55,006 nt of DNA from Candidatus Gottesmanbacteria bacterium (lineage in GTDB: Bacteria; Patescibacteriota; Microgenomatia; UBA10105; UBA927), in the NCBI GenBank assembly GCA_023245355.1, contig JAHFKN010000003.1:1-55006 (forward strand), read 5' to 3'. How positions within the stretch are numbered: position 1 is the first letter of the stretch; the number at the start of each line of letters is the position of its first letter. Shown piece by piece: positions 30,901 to 39,565 of this stretch. The notes under the pieces were generated by a model, which did not search any database, was not told the DNA's origin, and saw only the letters and a program-made list of their open reading frames with translations. The position numbers were made by a program, and so were the translations under genes.

Positions 30901-32226
30901 AAAGCAGGGGATTTGCTCAGCCCGTCGGCCATACCGGGAGTGGCAATGAAAGCGACTAAAGCAGGGCAGGTTATCGGTCAGGCGCTGCAGGATTTCAGCT
31001 ATCCGGACGGTGAAGTAGGCTTGGTCGTCGCGTTTGTGAAAACGGATTATTCCTTAGGTAGCAACCTCACCGACTTATTACCGGGACTTACTGCATCGCA
31101 GGAAGTGCCGCTTGGGAAACTCGCGCTGGCATACTTTATGTCCCAAAAGGAACAACTCCAAACCTCGGTTACTCTGTCGGAAATTGTGACTGACAGGGTT
31201 TCAGCAGGACTGGAAGTCATCTCTCCGAAAATCGTCGTTGACGAACTGATTGCGCGTTCCATCCAGCCGGTTGAAAAAGACCTGACAGTGACACTCGGTG
31301 CCGATGGCACGTTTATTCTGACCGGTGGTCGGACCGATGCGACGTCTTCGGCACAGCCGGTTATTACGTTTGACAGCTTCGGTAATGCGTTTTTTGCCGG
31401 AACCGTCACTGCGGATACACTATCCGCCAGACAGATTGTCGGATTAGACTTTGCCACACAGGCAAGTGTATCTGCGGAAGCATCCTCATCTGCAAATATA
31501 TTGTCTTTCATGTCTTTTATACAGGATTCGATCACATTTATTACCCGCGTCGTATTCCGGTCTCCGGCAGAGTTTTTGGCAGATGTCGTGTTCCGCGGAC
31601 GTGTGGTGTTTGATAGAGATACGGCCGGCCGGGCGGTAATTCCGGCCAGCACGTCTTCGGTGACCGTCGTGTTCGATCGTCCGTTTGCCGAGCCGCCGGT
31701 CGTCACGATTTCATTAACGCTTAAGGAAGCAACTGACAGCGCATTCTTAGCCGATGCAGTCAGGGCTGCCGTTGCAAGCGTTACCCGGGAGCAGTTTACT
31801 ATTATATTGGATACATCCGTACCCCGGGATCTTACATACAGCTGGGTAGCACTTGCCGTCACCAACGCCAGGAGTGTTGTCGGAAAAAGGCTGGGAGAAG
31901 GAGGAACTGTAGCAGGGAGTAATATAGAGAATATACCGTTGACCCCCACGGGTATGCCTGCAACTCCGGCACCGACATTTATCCCGACGATGACGCCGAC
32001 GCCTACCGTGATAGCAAGCAGTTCAGGTCAGACGGTTACGGTGCGCGCAAATGAGCCGGGATATGCGCGCATGTTTGAGAATCCTTCGGAAGGTGCATCA
32101 GAATCCGGCCGCATTCCGTCCGGTATGGTTGTATCGTATACAGAAATGCAGGACGGGTGGTATCATGTCATATACGAAGCACTTACAGGATGGTTGAGCG
32201 GAGCATCTGTTTCTGTGAATCCATAA
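24994..32226 (+). CDS. Giant collagen-like surface protein (2,410 aa): TM anchor, GPT/GST collagen-like stalk, tail-fibre-like beta region, peptidase-G2/IMC-like module, C-terminal SH3b-like domain
   Basis: Single ORF; start ATG overlaps preceding TAA (TAATG); GXY stalk; [24 protein letters not shown]...[43 protein letters not shown]...[16 protein letters not shown]. Confidence 0.88.
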   Translation: MTPTQKQKLIRLKSAHGGFLAEMGFPRPGGPVSFWGTQLILPVLFFIVFGGTAWGIVTVIQQKNLPQPQVRVAESGAGPTIHALTPAVVRESKWARPFVVLVQRADGSFAYAYVENALVANGAYVGDITVRYTNGEHGIVRSENGIFRFFLTKRGLSESVRIIEPVISGITLPDHSILLAKFTDGRIIGEQLTGQFTAVTVSENLQISGNLSADGEFISLTLEPTLKSLDTGMAMIQREVLKMALAGTGDSSSVLGITTDTAENVNIPILSSNISSNMIIQRFDGEGVIRIVTRSNNIDQSITNTQNLNLSSDSNTNNQSSQLALNQGFYPSSGGSAGVAGATGATGAQGIKGDSGANGSQGSNGTNGPTGASGVGELGPIGPTGATGTGGSGSGDPGADGPTGSTGATGITGVTGVSGPTGATGSTGNAGAAGPTGNTGSTGGAGPTGSTGATGTAGVTGPTGSTGSTGVGGAAGPTGASGATGVAGATGPTGSTGATGIAGVSGPTGSTGSTGAIGPTGSTGLTGISGETGPTGASGSTGTQGAVGFSGPTGSTGATGSAGANGPTGASGSTGSQGAAGPTGSTGSTGTAGANGPTGASGSTGSQGVAGPTGSTGATGSAGVSGPTGSTGSTGVAGTAGPTGSTGTTGTQGASGPTGSTGSTGNQGSVGVSGPTGSTGATGGVGVSGPTGSTGSTGTVGSSGPTGSTGTTGQGGPTGATGPTGSQGGAAGASGPTGTTGATGLQGASGPTGATGPTGEIGVSGPTGSTGATGSAGSSGPTGSTGSTGSIGVSGPTGASGATGAAGASGPTGASGATGTAGSAGPTGSTGATGNIGSSGPTGSTGATGSAGTSGPTGSTGSTGSAGSSGPTGSTGATGSVGSSGPTGSTGSTGNQGSVGSSGPTGSTGATGTVGESGPTGSTGSAGTVGSSGPTGSTGATGGIGASGPTGATGSTGTQGSAGIDGADGPTGSTGATGGIGASGPTGSTGSTGAQGSLGPTGATGTTGSQGLQGSSGPTGSTGATGVAGVTGPTGSTGATGTQGSSGPTGSTGSTGSIGLSGPTGASGSTGSAGQAGSSGPTGSTGPTGASGVSGPTGSTGVTGSAGAAGPTGASGATGTAGGAGVSGPTGSTGATGNAGAAGPTGASGATGSVGVSGPTGSTGATGSAGANGPTGASGSTGAQGSAGPTGSTGATGTAGAAGPTGSTGSTGNAGTAGVSGPTGSTGATGTVGESGPTGSTGSAGTVGSSGPTGSTGSTGTQGVSGPTGSTGSTGGIGVSGPTGATGTTGSQGSQGSSGPTGSTGSTGSAGAAGASGPTGASGATGTAGSAGPTGSTGATGSAGVAGPTGPTGSTGSTGSAGPTGASGATGTAGSAGVSGPTGSTGATGLQGTSGPTGSTGSTGSIGVSGPTGASGATGAAGASGPTGASGATGTAGSAGVSGPTGSTGATGTAGAAGPTGASGATGTAGTAGVSGPTGSTGATGTAGAAGPTGSTGSTGTAGTAGVSGPTGSTGSTGSAGAAGPTGSTGTTGSNGPTGATGSTGSVGAIPDNSLDVSKWSATSALNISKAITFGGAALGLTFTNDGSGNFLVNTSSTGDFLVQDNGVNAIQVDGNGGAINIGAAGLVTIDAGSAGVNVGTSANAQTVTVGNVTGATAVNINTGTGGINFGDNANTKTIDIGGVTNSGTDTINIATQGTAADVVTIGNSNASTTVAITGGSAWSITAAGVLTVASCTGCGGGGAPDTASFVDTSPAAMADNDTTELFNDATKPNITTDSTSATVLVSVVVTDASATSTDDEFDAIRIVREVNGTDPSCSADPQVGSIMQGGFVTAATHPWSASGTFLDSPATAGVIKYTVCTSAQSVGTVDNTPTSVEVTLVELGADLAENYYTSDDSIGPGDVVVIDPSLPAGVKKASTPYDAKALGVVSTVPGITLDDAIGLGYGRPVPVALAGRIPVKVSTENGRVKAGDLLSPSAIPGVAMKATKAGQVIGQALQDFSYPDGEVGLVVAFVKTDYSLGSNLTDLLPGLTASQEVPLGKLALAYFMSQKEQLQTSVTLSEIVTDRVSAGLEVISPKIVVDELIARSIQPVEKDLTVTLGADGTFILTGGRTDATSSAQPVITFDSFGNAFFAGTVTADTLSARQIVGLDFATQASVSAEASSSANILSFMSFIQDSITFITRVVFRSPAEFLADVVFRGRVVFDRDTAGRAVIPASTSSVTVVFDRPFAEPPVVTISLTLKEATDSAFLADAVRAAVASVTREQFTIILDTSVPRDLTYSWVALAVTNARSVVGKRLGEGGTVAGSNIENIPLTPTGMPATPAPTFIPTMTPTPTVIASSSGQTVTVRANEPGYARMFENPSEGASESGRIPSGMVVSYTEMQDGWYHVIYEALTGWLSGASVSVNP
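25996..29643 (+). repeat. Collagen-like minisatellite, predominantly 45-bp/15-aa units [15 protein letters not shown] with some 54-bp/18-aa variants
   Basis: Direct reading: about 1,216 aa of near-continuous G-X-Y; exact internal duplications such as 27706-27794 = 28660-28748 (89 bp) and 26675-26728 = 26765-26818 (54 bp). Confidence 0.95.
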
Positions 32227-32272
32227 TCATTTTGTTGAAAATACCCGGGGAACGTGATTTATAATGAAAAGT

Positions 32273-32950
32273 ATGTTTAAAATCCCGAACCGCATTATTG
32301 TAATTTTTTGCTTTGTCATTGCACTTCTTGCCGTCGGGTCCTCAGTGTTTTTTTATACCAAATATCAGTCTTTGGCGAAAAAATCCGCGTCGAACAGTAA
32401 AGATGATGTCGCGATCACGGTTGCGGCTGTCGGTAAACTTATGTTGCTTCCGTCTGATGAAATACCGACGGTCGCGACGGTGTCAGATGCAGAAAAGCTC
32501 AAAGGTCAGTCTTTTTTTGCTGCGTCCCAAAATGGTGACAAAGTCCTTATTTTTACGCAGGCAAAGAAAGCAGTACTATACCGGCCGTCTTCCAATATGA
32601 TTATCGATGTGGCTCCCGTGAATCTTGGTACGGATGCCAGTGCGTCCGCAACACAGAAAGAATCAGCTCCGACGTTTGTCTTATATAACGGTACCAATGT
32701 GACGGGACGCACCAAAGCATACGAAGTAACACTCAAGGGGTTGATAGCAAACGCGGTTGTCGTAAACCGCGATAATGCCGGCAAAAGGGATTATGCCAAA
32801 AGCGTCATTATTGACCTGACGGGGACTAAATCCGCACAGGTGTCTGTATTTGCCAAAACGCTGGGACTGGACGTGAGTACGTTGCCCGAAGGGGAAACCA
32901 AACCTGACGGCGCTGACTTTCTTATTATTTTAGGTGCTGACAAGAAGTAG
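32273..32950 (+). CDS. Membrane-anchored protein with conserved VGKLxxLP...QNGDKV domain and LytR_C-like C-terminus
   Basis: N-terminal TM; C-terminal FVLYNGTNVTGRTKAYEVTLKGLIANAVVVNRDNAGKRDYAKSVII...LIILGADKK. Confidence 0.75.
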   Translation: MFKIPNRIIVIFCFVIALLAVGSSVFFYTKYQSLAKKSASNSKDDVAITVAAVGKLMLLPSDEIPTVATVSDAEKLKGQSFFAASQNGDKVLIFTQAKKAVLYRPSSNMIIDVAPVNLGTDASASATQKESAPTFVLYNGTNVTGRTKAYEVTLKGLIANAVVVNRDNAGKRDYAKSVIIDLTGTKSAQVSVFAKTLGLDVSTLPEGETKPDGADFLIILGADKK

Positions 32951-32962
32951 TATACTGTCGGT

Positions 32963-33358
32963 ATGGAAAAAAAATCTGTTATCGTGGCGTTTCTTGTTCT
33001 TTCCCTGCTTGCCGTGGGCGGATCGAGCGCAGGGATATACTATTATTTCCAGTATCAGGCGCTTTCACAGCGTGTAAAAGATCCGCAGGGAGAAGTAAAA
33101 GACATACTGAGTAAAGTGGGAAAGCTTATTGAATTGCCGACCGGGGAAGAGCCGACCATCGCCACGGTCCAGGATGCCGAGCGGATTAAATCCCAGCCGT
33201 TTTTTTCCAAAGCACAGAACGGGTACCGGGTCATTCTGTATTCCAACGCAAAATTGGCGATTCTTTTCGATGAGAAGGGCAATAAGATTATTAATGTCGG
33301 AGCTATTAACCTGAGTACGCCGTCAGCGGCACAGCCGGAGCTTTCACCCACTCCGTAA
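32963..33358 (+). CDS. Membrane-anchored paralogue of 32273-32950 lacking the LytR_C-like tail
   Basis: VGKLIELPTGEEPTIATVQDAERIKSQPFFSKAQNGYRVILYSNAKLAILF matches VGKLMLLPSDEIPTVATVSDAEKLKGQSFFAASQNGDKVLIFTQAKKAVLY. Confidence 0.8.
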   Translation: MEKKSVIVAFLVLSLLAVGGSSAGIYYYFQYQALSQRVKDPQGEVKDILSKVGKLIELPTGEEPTIATVQDAERIKSQPFFSKAQNGYRVILYSNAKLAILFDEKGNKIINVGAINLSTPSAAQPELSPTP

Positions 33359-33406
33359 CCCGCTGCCCGCTTGGTTTTTGTGCTCAAGTAGGCTACAATC
33401 TCTAGT

Positions 33407-33745
33407 ATGCAAAATTTCCATGATCAAAAGCTCTGGCAGGATGCGTTCGTCGTATTAATGGAGGTCCATGACACGTTCGACGACATGCGCGATGGTGCAA
33501 ACGAAGAAATTGTCGAAGATGTCATTGAAAGTTCAACAGATGTCGCGGCAAAAATCGCAGACGGATTATCCCGCGCCGACAGGAGATTCGGTCGTCAGGT
33601 ATTGCTCGACGCGATCGGTATGGTGGCAATGGTGCGCACGCATTTGGCAGTGGCATGGGGCCGGGGACTGGTGTCCGACGATATGTTTAAATCCATGGAC
33701 GATAAATACGCGGCACTGACTGAGAATCTTCAGCGCGCCAGATAA
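33407..33745 (+). CDS. Four-helix-bundle-family protein
   Basis: FHDQKLWQDAFVVLMEVHDTF... with helical pattern typical of the family. Confidence 0.7.
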   Translation: MQNFHDQKLWQDAFVVLMEVHDTFDDMRDGANEEIVEDVIESSTDVAAKIADGLSRADRRFGRQVLLDAIGMVAMVRTHLAVAWGRGLVSDDMFKSMDDKYAALTENLQRAR

Positions 33746-33821
33746 TCCGGTGACGGGATTTTTGTCCGGAGTTTTAATTTCCCCCTTTACAATGATTTCT
33801 TCCGTGCGGTAGCCTGATGCT

Positions 33822-34466
33822 ATGTCTGAAATTGATGTGATCCCGGAGATGGCGGAAACAGCGTGGGATGCCTTTGAAAAAAAGGTTGCGATGGTATCGC
33901 ATGCCGCTTCCTGGATTCATGTGAGTGTTTCCGACGGGACGATGGGAGCCCCGGCGACACTTGTTGATTTTTCCCGTCTTCCGGCACTCCGCGAGCTGTA
34001 TCCGAAACTTTCGTTTGAAGCCAGGATACTCTCGGCCACCCCGGAAAAGTACATCCGTCCGCTTGCAGATGCCGGATTTACCAGGCTTTTTGCACATGTT
34101 GAGAGCAATGATCCGCGGATGTTTCTGGAGTCAGCAAAGTTTGACGATATAGAAGTAGGTATTGCGGTTGATGGGGCTACGGAAATCGACCAGGTTGAGC
34201 CTTTTTTGGAGGAGATTGATTGTGTCGCCGTGATGACTGCAGAGGCAGGAACGACGGGAGGGGCATTTCTTCCGGAAGCGGTAGAAAAAATCAAGCTTAT
34301 CCGTCAGAATTTTCCGGATTTACCCATAGAAGCCGTGGGCGGAATTACGGACGTAACGGTAAAAACCGTAAAAGATGCAGGCGCAACACGGCTGGTATCC
34401 AATAATTTTATATTCGGCAGCGGGGAAGACGTATCTAGCCGTATTGAAGCGCTGCAATCTGCTTAA
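33822..34466 (+). CDS. Ribulose-phosphate 3-epimerase-like TIM-barrel protein
   Basis: HVSVSDGTMG, FEARILSATPEKYI, TRLFAHVES, GIAVDGATEIDQVEPF, EAVGGITDVTVKTVKDAGATRLVSNNFIFGS. Confidence 0.75.
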   Translation: MSEIDVIPEMAETAWDAFEKKVAMVSHAASWIHVSVSDGTMGAPATLVDFSRLPALRELYPKLSFEARILSATPEKYIRPLADAGFTRLFAHVESNDPRMFLESAKFDDIEVGIAVDGATEIDQVEPFLEEIDCVAVMTAEAGTTGGAFLPEAVEKIKLIRQNFPDLPIEAVGGITDVTVKTVKDAGATRLVSNNFIFGSGEDVSSRIEALQSA

Positions 34467-34487
34467 GATGTACCGGGGTGCGGAATA

Positions 34488-35201
34488 TTATTCCGTACTG
34501 CGGACGGCACGCGGGTGTTCCGCTTCACTTTGTTTTTTTCCCAGGACGATATCGATGGCGTGCGATGTGCCGATACGGGACACGCCCGCATTCAGGAACT
34601 GTTCCGCTTCTTCCCTGGTGTCTATGCCTCCCGCGACTTTTATATTCATGCCGGGTACTGCCTCTTTTACGATGGCGACGTCTTCAAGTGACGGACTGCG
34701 CGGACCCATACCGGAGCCGATTTTTACGAAATCAGCGCCTGATTGTTGGATACATTGGGCGACATCCTGCATCGCTTCTTTTTTGTTGGGGAGTGAATCA
34801 AAATATCCGGGATCGAGGATAAATTTTACGACGACCGGCTTGCCGTAGATACGGGCCGATTCGACAATGTCCGTCATTTCCTTTATAAACCCGGCTTTAT
34901 CACCGCTTATGTAGACCCCCAGATTCGGTACAACATCGAGTTCATCTGCTCCGTCGCTGACGGCGCGGTTGGCGGCGGCCATTTTGACTGTTGATTCGTC
35001 TTGTCCCAGCGGGAAAGAGATGACACATCCGATTTTTGCGTGGCTCCCGAGCAGTGATTTGGCAAGCGCCACATAGGAAGGATTTACAAACGCCGTATGA
35101 AATCCGTATTTGACGACACTTTCACACAGTGCACGGATATCATCGGGAGTAGCATTGGCATGGTGGTTGGCAAAATCGAGGTTCTGAGCTATGGCAGGCA
35201 T
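34488..35201 (-). CDS. deoC: Deoxyribose-phosphate aldolase
   Basis: ISFPLGQDESTVKMAAANRAVSDGADELDVVPNLG, VVKFILDPGYF, GADFVKIGSGMGPRSPSLEDVAIVKEAVPGMNIKVAGGIDTREEAEQFLNAGVSRIGTS. Confidence 0.88.
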   Translation of the reverse strand: MPAIAQNLDFANHHANATPDDIRALCESVVKYGFHTAFVNPSYVALAKSLLGSHAKIGCVISFPLGQDESTVKMAAANRAVSDGADELDVVPNLGVYISGDKAGFIKEMTDIVESARIYGKPVVVKFILDPGYFDSLPNKKEAMQDVAQCIQQSGADFVKIGSGMGPRSPSLEDVAIVKEAVPGMNIKVAGGIDTREEAEQFLNAGVSRIGTSHAIDIVLGKKQSEAEHPRAVRSTE

Positions 35202-35273
35202 AGTACTCAGTATAGCGGATCGGAACCCAAACAGATACTCCCCTGTACTGTGTAAGAAGTATGCGCGCCGTTA

Positions 35274-35615
35274 TTATGCGCCGATACCGCGTCTTGTTCT
35301 TACCCGCGGCTGTCTTCTGAGCATCAGAAGATAATCTTCTCTGGTGATTTGCCGGGGGAGGAGTTGCTGCGGGTGGCCGTCGTGGTCCATATTTTCATAA
35401 TAAATCGTGACGTTTGCACCTTCATCGACGACGCTCATAATCTCGGCTCCCGTCTCGAGGTCAAATATCGGCATCTGTCCGCTGATCGGGCCGGAAGATG
35501 ATAAATCCCGTCTGAATCTGGGGGTACGCGTGCGGGCAGGACGGGGATCATTATCAATAAGGCCTGGGAGGACCGCCTGTATGAATCCTTTTAACCGTTC
35601 TGTCGTCCGTTTCAT
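35274..35615 (-). CDS. Hypothetical protein, about 113 aa
   Basis: MKRTTERLKGFIQAVLPG...; ATG 9 nt from minus-strand TATAAT (35625-35630). Confidence 0.6.
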   Translation of the reverse strand: MKRTTERLKGFIQAVLPGLIDNDPRPARTRTPRFRRDLSSSGPISGQMPIFDLETGAEIMSVVDEGANVTIYYENMDHDGHPQQLLPRQITREDYLLMLRRQPRVRTRRGIGA

Positions 35616-35675
35616 TGCGCGCGTATTATACCACGGGGTTTTGTACACACGGATAAAATACAGTAGGATAAGATC

Positions 35676-36692
35676 ATGAAATACGCGTATGTATGTGTGG
35701 CAGGCACGTTTGACGGGCTCCATAGGGGGCACGAAGCGCTGCTTAAGCGTGCATTCGGCGTGGGGGAACGTGTGCTCATCGGACTTACATCGGAAGCATA
35801 CCTTACACAATATAAACCTGTGAGTACTGCTGCTTTGTATGAAACGCGCCGTCGCGCTTTGGAGCAATGGGTTGCAACACAGGGGTATGCTAATCGTGTA
35901 ACGATCGTGCCCATTAACGATCCGTTTGAGCCTGCAATATCCGACCCCATGCTTGATGCCATAGTTGTTTCGGAGCAGACCCGCGCGCGGGCAGAGGAAG
36001 TGAACCGTATGCGGGTACGAAACGGGTGCAAACCCCTGATGTTTTCCCTTGTTCCGATGGTGCACGCGCAGGATGATAAGCCGATATCGACGACGAGAGT
36101 GAAGTCGGGAATCATAGATCGTTTCGGCCGGCTTACGATGCCGGATTCACTCAGAAATGACCTGGCTCTTCCGTTGGGAGTCGTGTTAACCGGCACACAA
36201 ATAAAGGAGTCGATGCTCGTGTATAAAGACCGCACTATTATCTCTGTGGGGGATCTGACTACAAAGACGGTATTAGAAGCCGGAGTTACTCCGCTTCTTA
36301 TGATTATCGATAATAAAGTAAACCGGATGGAATTTCATGAGCTAGCGCCCATAATTATACGAAGAGATTTTCGTAAACAGACGGTAAAAAGCGGTCCCGG
36401 ATTTATCAGCAGTGAGGCGATTGATCAAATACGACGGGTAGTATCTTCAGCTGACAAATCCCCGGTTGTGCTTGAGGTAGGCGGGGAGGAAGATCTGTTG
36501 GCACTTCCTGCCATTATCGAAGCCCCGATAGGCTCCGTGGTGTATTACGGTCAGCCGCCGGTTCCCGCATGGGCCCGCTTCGACTCAGCGAGGCGAGCCT
36601 GCGGACCGGATACGTCGGGAGTTGTTGAGGTGGTTGTTACAAGCGAGAAAAAAAAGGATGCTGAGGTTTTGCTGGGGCAGTTTATCCGATAG
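35676..36692 (+). CDS. Fused phosphopantetheine adenylyltransferase (archaeal-type) and DUF359/GTP-dependent dephospho-CoA kinase
   Basis: VCVAGTFDGLHRGHEALLKRAFGVGERVLIGLTSEAYL; ISTTRVKSGIIDRFG; GGEEDLLALPAIIEAPIGSVVYYGQPP signature of DUF359. Confidence 0.82.
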   Translation: MKYAYVCVAGTFDGLHRGHEALLKRAFGVGERVLIGLTSEAYLTQYKPVSTAALYETRRRALEQWVATQGYANRVTIVPINDPFEPAISDPMLDAIVVSEQTRARAEEVNRMRVRNGCKPLMFSLVPMVHAQDDKPISTTRVKSGIIDRFGRLTMPDSLRNDLALPLGVVLTGTQIKESMLVYKDRTIISVGDLTTKTVLEAGVTPLLMIIDNKVNRMEFHELAPIIIRRDFRKQTVKSGPGFISSEAIDQIRRVVSSADKSPVVLEVGGEEDLLALPAIIEAPIGSVVYYGQPPVPAWARFDSARRACGPDTSGVVEVVVTSEKKKDAEVLLGQFIR

Positions 36693-36728
36693 GGGGATGC
36701 TTTTCTCGTGGTATATCCGTCTTTAGAT

Positions 36729-37793
36729 ATGTTTCGCTTGTTTATTAGGTGCATAGTTATAGTAGTGGTTTTTTTGGTGGGCACAATACTTCTCTTTGAA
36801 GGTATTTTACGTGTAAAATACAGCTCTATTCCGATAACGCATGAATATTTCCTCACAGCGGACGGGATGAGAAAGAGCGCTGAGTATATTTTCGAAAAAA
36901 CTCAGATTCCGGTGGTGACTGAAGAGAATGGGTATCATATAGCAGTCATAGGAGATTCTTTTAGTGCGTGTGGCATGTTTGTACGTTTTACCTGCTATCC
37001 GATGCTTATTCAGGCAATGCTGAATAATGAAGGAAAAAAGGTGACAATTACTAGTTACGCTGCCGGAGGGAACAATCCCGATCGTGAATTGAGATTTTTT
37101 ACCGATAAAGTCCTTCCGACACACCCTGCGCTTGTTATTTGGCAGTTTTATGCAAATGACGTGTGGGAGAACGTGCTTTTTCCGACATATACGATCTCAG
37201 CAGATCATCAGCTTACGAAAATTTCAGGTGCTGAAAATTGGGCATACAAACGGCAGGTATTTTTTGAAAAGCTTCCCATGAAGCAGTTCATGCTGCGTAC
37301 GTTTGTCGTGCGTTTTGTGCTTCGCATGTTTGAACACAGTAGGTATTATTATTCTCAGGGGAATGATGAAGATCGGATTGCGTGGGGTTTGGAAAAAATA
37401 CGGTTAGAAATTGAAGAGATGAATCGTTTAGCCGGTATATACGGATTTAAAGTGCTGTATTTTCAGATACCGTCCCAATCGATATATTTAGACGATGTAC
37501 CGCCGCCGGAATACCGTTGGATACGCGGACATAATACCCAAGTATATACAGCAATTGAAGAGGTACTTAAAAAGCAGGATGGATACGTCCCAGTGCAATT
37601 TACTACCCTTACGTCTTCAGAAAGCGGCGTGCTTGGTGCGGCATCCGAACCGGTTCAGGATCGTTATTATATGCATGAGGACGATGCTAACATTCTCGGG
37701 GATAAACATTTGAATCAGGCCGGATACCAGGTGGTTGCGGATCATCTCCTGAACGGGATACACTTATTGACACAGGACAGTCGTTTTCAGTAA
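36729..37793 (+). CDS. Membrane-anchored SGNH-hydrolase-like protein
   Basis: N-terminal TM; VIGDSFSACGMFV block, GGNNPDRELRFF, QFYANDVWENV, terminal DKHLNQAGYQVVADHL. Confidence 0.75.
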   Translation: MFRLFIRCIVIVVVFLVGTILLFEGILRVKYSSIPITHEYFLTADGMRKSAEYIFEKTQIPVVTEENGYHIAVIGDSFSACGMFVRFTCYPMLIQAMLNNEGKKVTITSYAAGGNNPDRELRFFTDKVLPTHPALVIWQFYANDVWENVLFPTYTISADHQLTKISGAENWAYKRQVFFEKLPMKQFMLRTFVVRFVLRMFEHSRYYYSQGNDEDRIAWGLEKIRLEIEEMNRLAGIYGFKVLYFQIPSQSIYLDDVPPPEYRWIRGHNTQVYTAIEEVLKKQDGYVPVQFTTLTSSESGVLGAASEPVQDRYYMHEDDANILGDKHLNQAGYQVVADHLLNGIHLLTQDSRFQ

Positions 37794-37799
37794 AGAGAT

Positions 37800-38666
37800 A
37801 TGGCCAAATATGTACCGGATATCGGTTCACGTCGCTGGGTAATTATATCGCCGGGGAGACAGATGCGGCCTAATCAGGCAAGAAAACCCCGTGCGACTGA
37901 TACTCCGGTCGTGCCGATTTGTCCCTTTTGCGTCGGAAATGAACATATGACGCCGCCGGAAGTGTACCGTATCGGAGCGGGGGAGAAGGATAAACCAGGT
38001 TGGCAGGTACGGGTGGTACCCAACAAATACCCGATCACCGATACGCACGAGGTCATCATTCACAGTGCGGACGATACAAAGGATATTGAGGATTTGCCGA
38101 TAGAACAGGTTACGCGCATCCTGACAGCGTACAGAGACCGCTACCGTGCGCATGACAACGACGGGCAGGTACTCATTTTCTGTAATCACGGATTTGCAGC
38201 AGGGGCAAGCCTTAAACACCCGCATGCACAGCTTGTCGTCGTGCCGCGGCAGATTAATCTGGATGCCGTGTCCCGCGAACCGGTCGCCAATGTCGTAGAG
38301 GAAAATAATTTTTTTATTACGTATTGCCCTGATTTTTCCCAATGGCCGTTTGAGGTCTGGATTGCGCCGAAAATAGCGGACGGGAAATTCAGTTCGGTCG
38401 CCGACAGTCAGCTGTCCGATCTTGCCGTAGTGCTTCAGGATGCGTTGCAAAGGGTCAGGGAAGCACAGAATAAGGGGTATTTACATTCCGTCCACGAGCC
38501 GGGGGTATTCGTATATAATTTCTATATATATCACGGAGAAAATTGGTTTATCCGTATTACTCCCAGGTTTGTGCACCGGGCAGGATTCGAGTTAGGTACG
38601 GGACTCAACGTCAATGTCGTAGACCCCACAGAAGCCTCAAAAATACTCCAGGAAATGGTAATTTAG
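37800..38666 (+). CDS. galT: Galactose-1-phosphate uridylyltransferase
   Basis: CPFCVGNEHMTPPEVYRIG, VVPNKYPIT, NHGFAAGASLKHPHAQLVVVP, FEVWIAPK. Confidence 0.88.
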   Translation: MAKYVPDIGSRRWVIISPGRQMRPNQARKPRATDTPVVPICPFCVGNEHMTPPEVYRIGAGEKDKPGWQVRVVPNKYPITDTHEVIIHSADDTKDIEDLPIEQVTRILTAYRDRYRAHDNDGQVLIFCNHGFAAGASLKHPHAQLVVVPRQINLDAVSREPVANVVEENNFFITYCPDFSQWPFEVWIAPKIADGKFSSVADSQLSDLAVVLQDALQRVREAQNKGYLHSVHEPGVFVYNFYIYHGENWFIRITPRFVHRAGFELGTGLNVNVVDPTEASKILQEMVI

Positions 38667-38863
38667 ATAGCGCCTTTTTGCTGTTGGCCCAATAGCCACA
38701 GTACCGCTTCTTTCTTGTACCGTCTGTCTCCTCTGGAATTAATGCGGATAGCGGGTAACTTACCGCGCTTTCCCCAGCGTTTGATCGTAAGGGGAGATAC
38801 GCGCAATATTTTTGCTACCTCTCTGACTGTCAACAAATCCGGCCATTCATCACCTAGTGCCAT
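38663..38863 (-). CDS. Excisionase/MerR-like HTH DNA-binding protein
   Basis: DLLTVREVAKILRVSPLTIKRWGKRGKLPAIRINSRGDRRYKKEAVLWLL; AAGGAGG SD upstream of MALGDEW. Confidence 0.85.
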   Translation of the reverse strand: MALGDEWPDLLTVREVAKILRVSPLTIKRWGKRGKLPAIRINSRGDRRYKKEAVLWLLGQQQKGAI

Positions 38864-39163
38864 AACAACCTCCTTTATGTGGAGCAGGAAAACATTATCT
38901 TTTCCGATCACAACAGTACATGAGAACATCAAACCTTGTCAATAGGGAGTCGCAAAATATTTTCATTTGTGGATAAGTTGTGCATGCGGGAAATAATTTT
39001 GCGACGTGTAAACGAGATGGGCGTGCTTTTCCGCGCGCCCATTGCGGGCGCAGTACGTTAGATTGGCTTTCGTGCACTGCTTGCGCAAAGTGAAAGCCGC
39101 CATCGTTTATGACTCCGGCTTGCGTTCGTATGATTATTGATATCTAATAAAAGAAGAAATGTT

Positions 39164-39565
39164 ATGAAATATCATACAAGAGCAGCGTATTCATGGTTTA
39201 TACCCGGTATCGTCTTATTTATCGTTATGTCGTTTACATTCATAGCGCTCTACCTGGGTATGTCAGAGTCACAGGATGTGCGAAGCAGAGCTGCAGAGCC
39301 CGATGATACGCGAGAGATACCGAATTTTACAATTCCACATCCGTCGGGGGTCATATCGGGTACCCCCAATCCAATACCGAGTGTATCGGGATATGTGCGT
39401 ACTACGGGCGTGATCGTTAGCACGGGGGTTCCTGGCTGGTCACGGGGACCCTTACAGACACCAAGGCCGACACCCTCGATATCACCGACGATTCGTCCAT
39501 TTCCTCCCTGTAATATCGTGCTTACGTTTATGAGGCGCCCGTGTATACCACAGGTTGTAGATTAG
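39164..39565 (+). CDS. Membrane-anchored Pro/Thr/Ser-rich protein
   Basis: One TM, then TPRPTPSISPTIRPFPP-type sequence. Confidence 0.55.
   Translation: MKYHTRAAYSWFIPGIVLFIVMSFTFIALYLGMSESQDVRSRAAEPDDTREIPNFTIPHPSGVISGTPNPIPSVSGYVRTTGVIVSTGVPGWSRGPLQTPRPTPSISPTIRPFPPCNIVLTFMRRPCIPQVVD

Noticed and set aside
35612-36235. Antisense ORF over the CoA fusion gene
   Set aside because: Overlaps a gene with strong motif support; Ser/Arg-rich composition typical of antisense.
38663-38863. Excisionase-like HTH as evidence of an integrated element
   Set aside because: Excisionase/MerR-type HTHs are widespread stand-alone regulators; no integrase or att repeats seen nearby.
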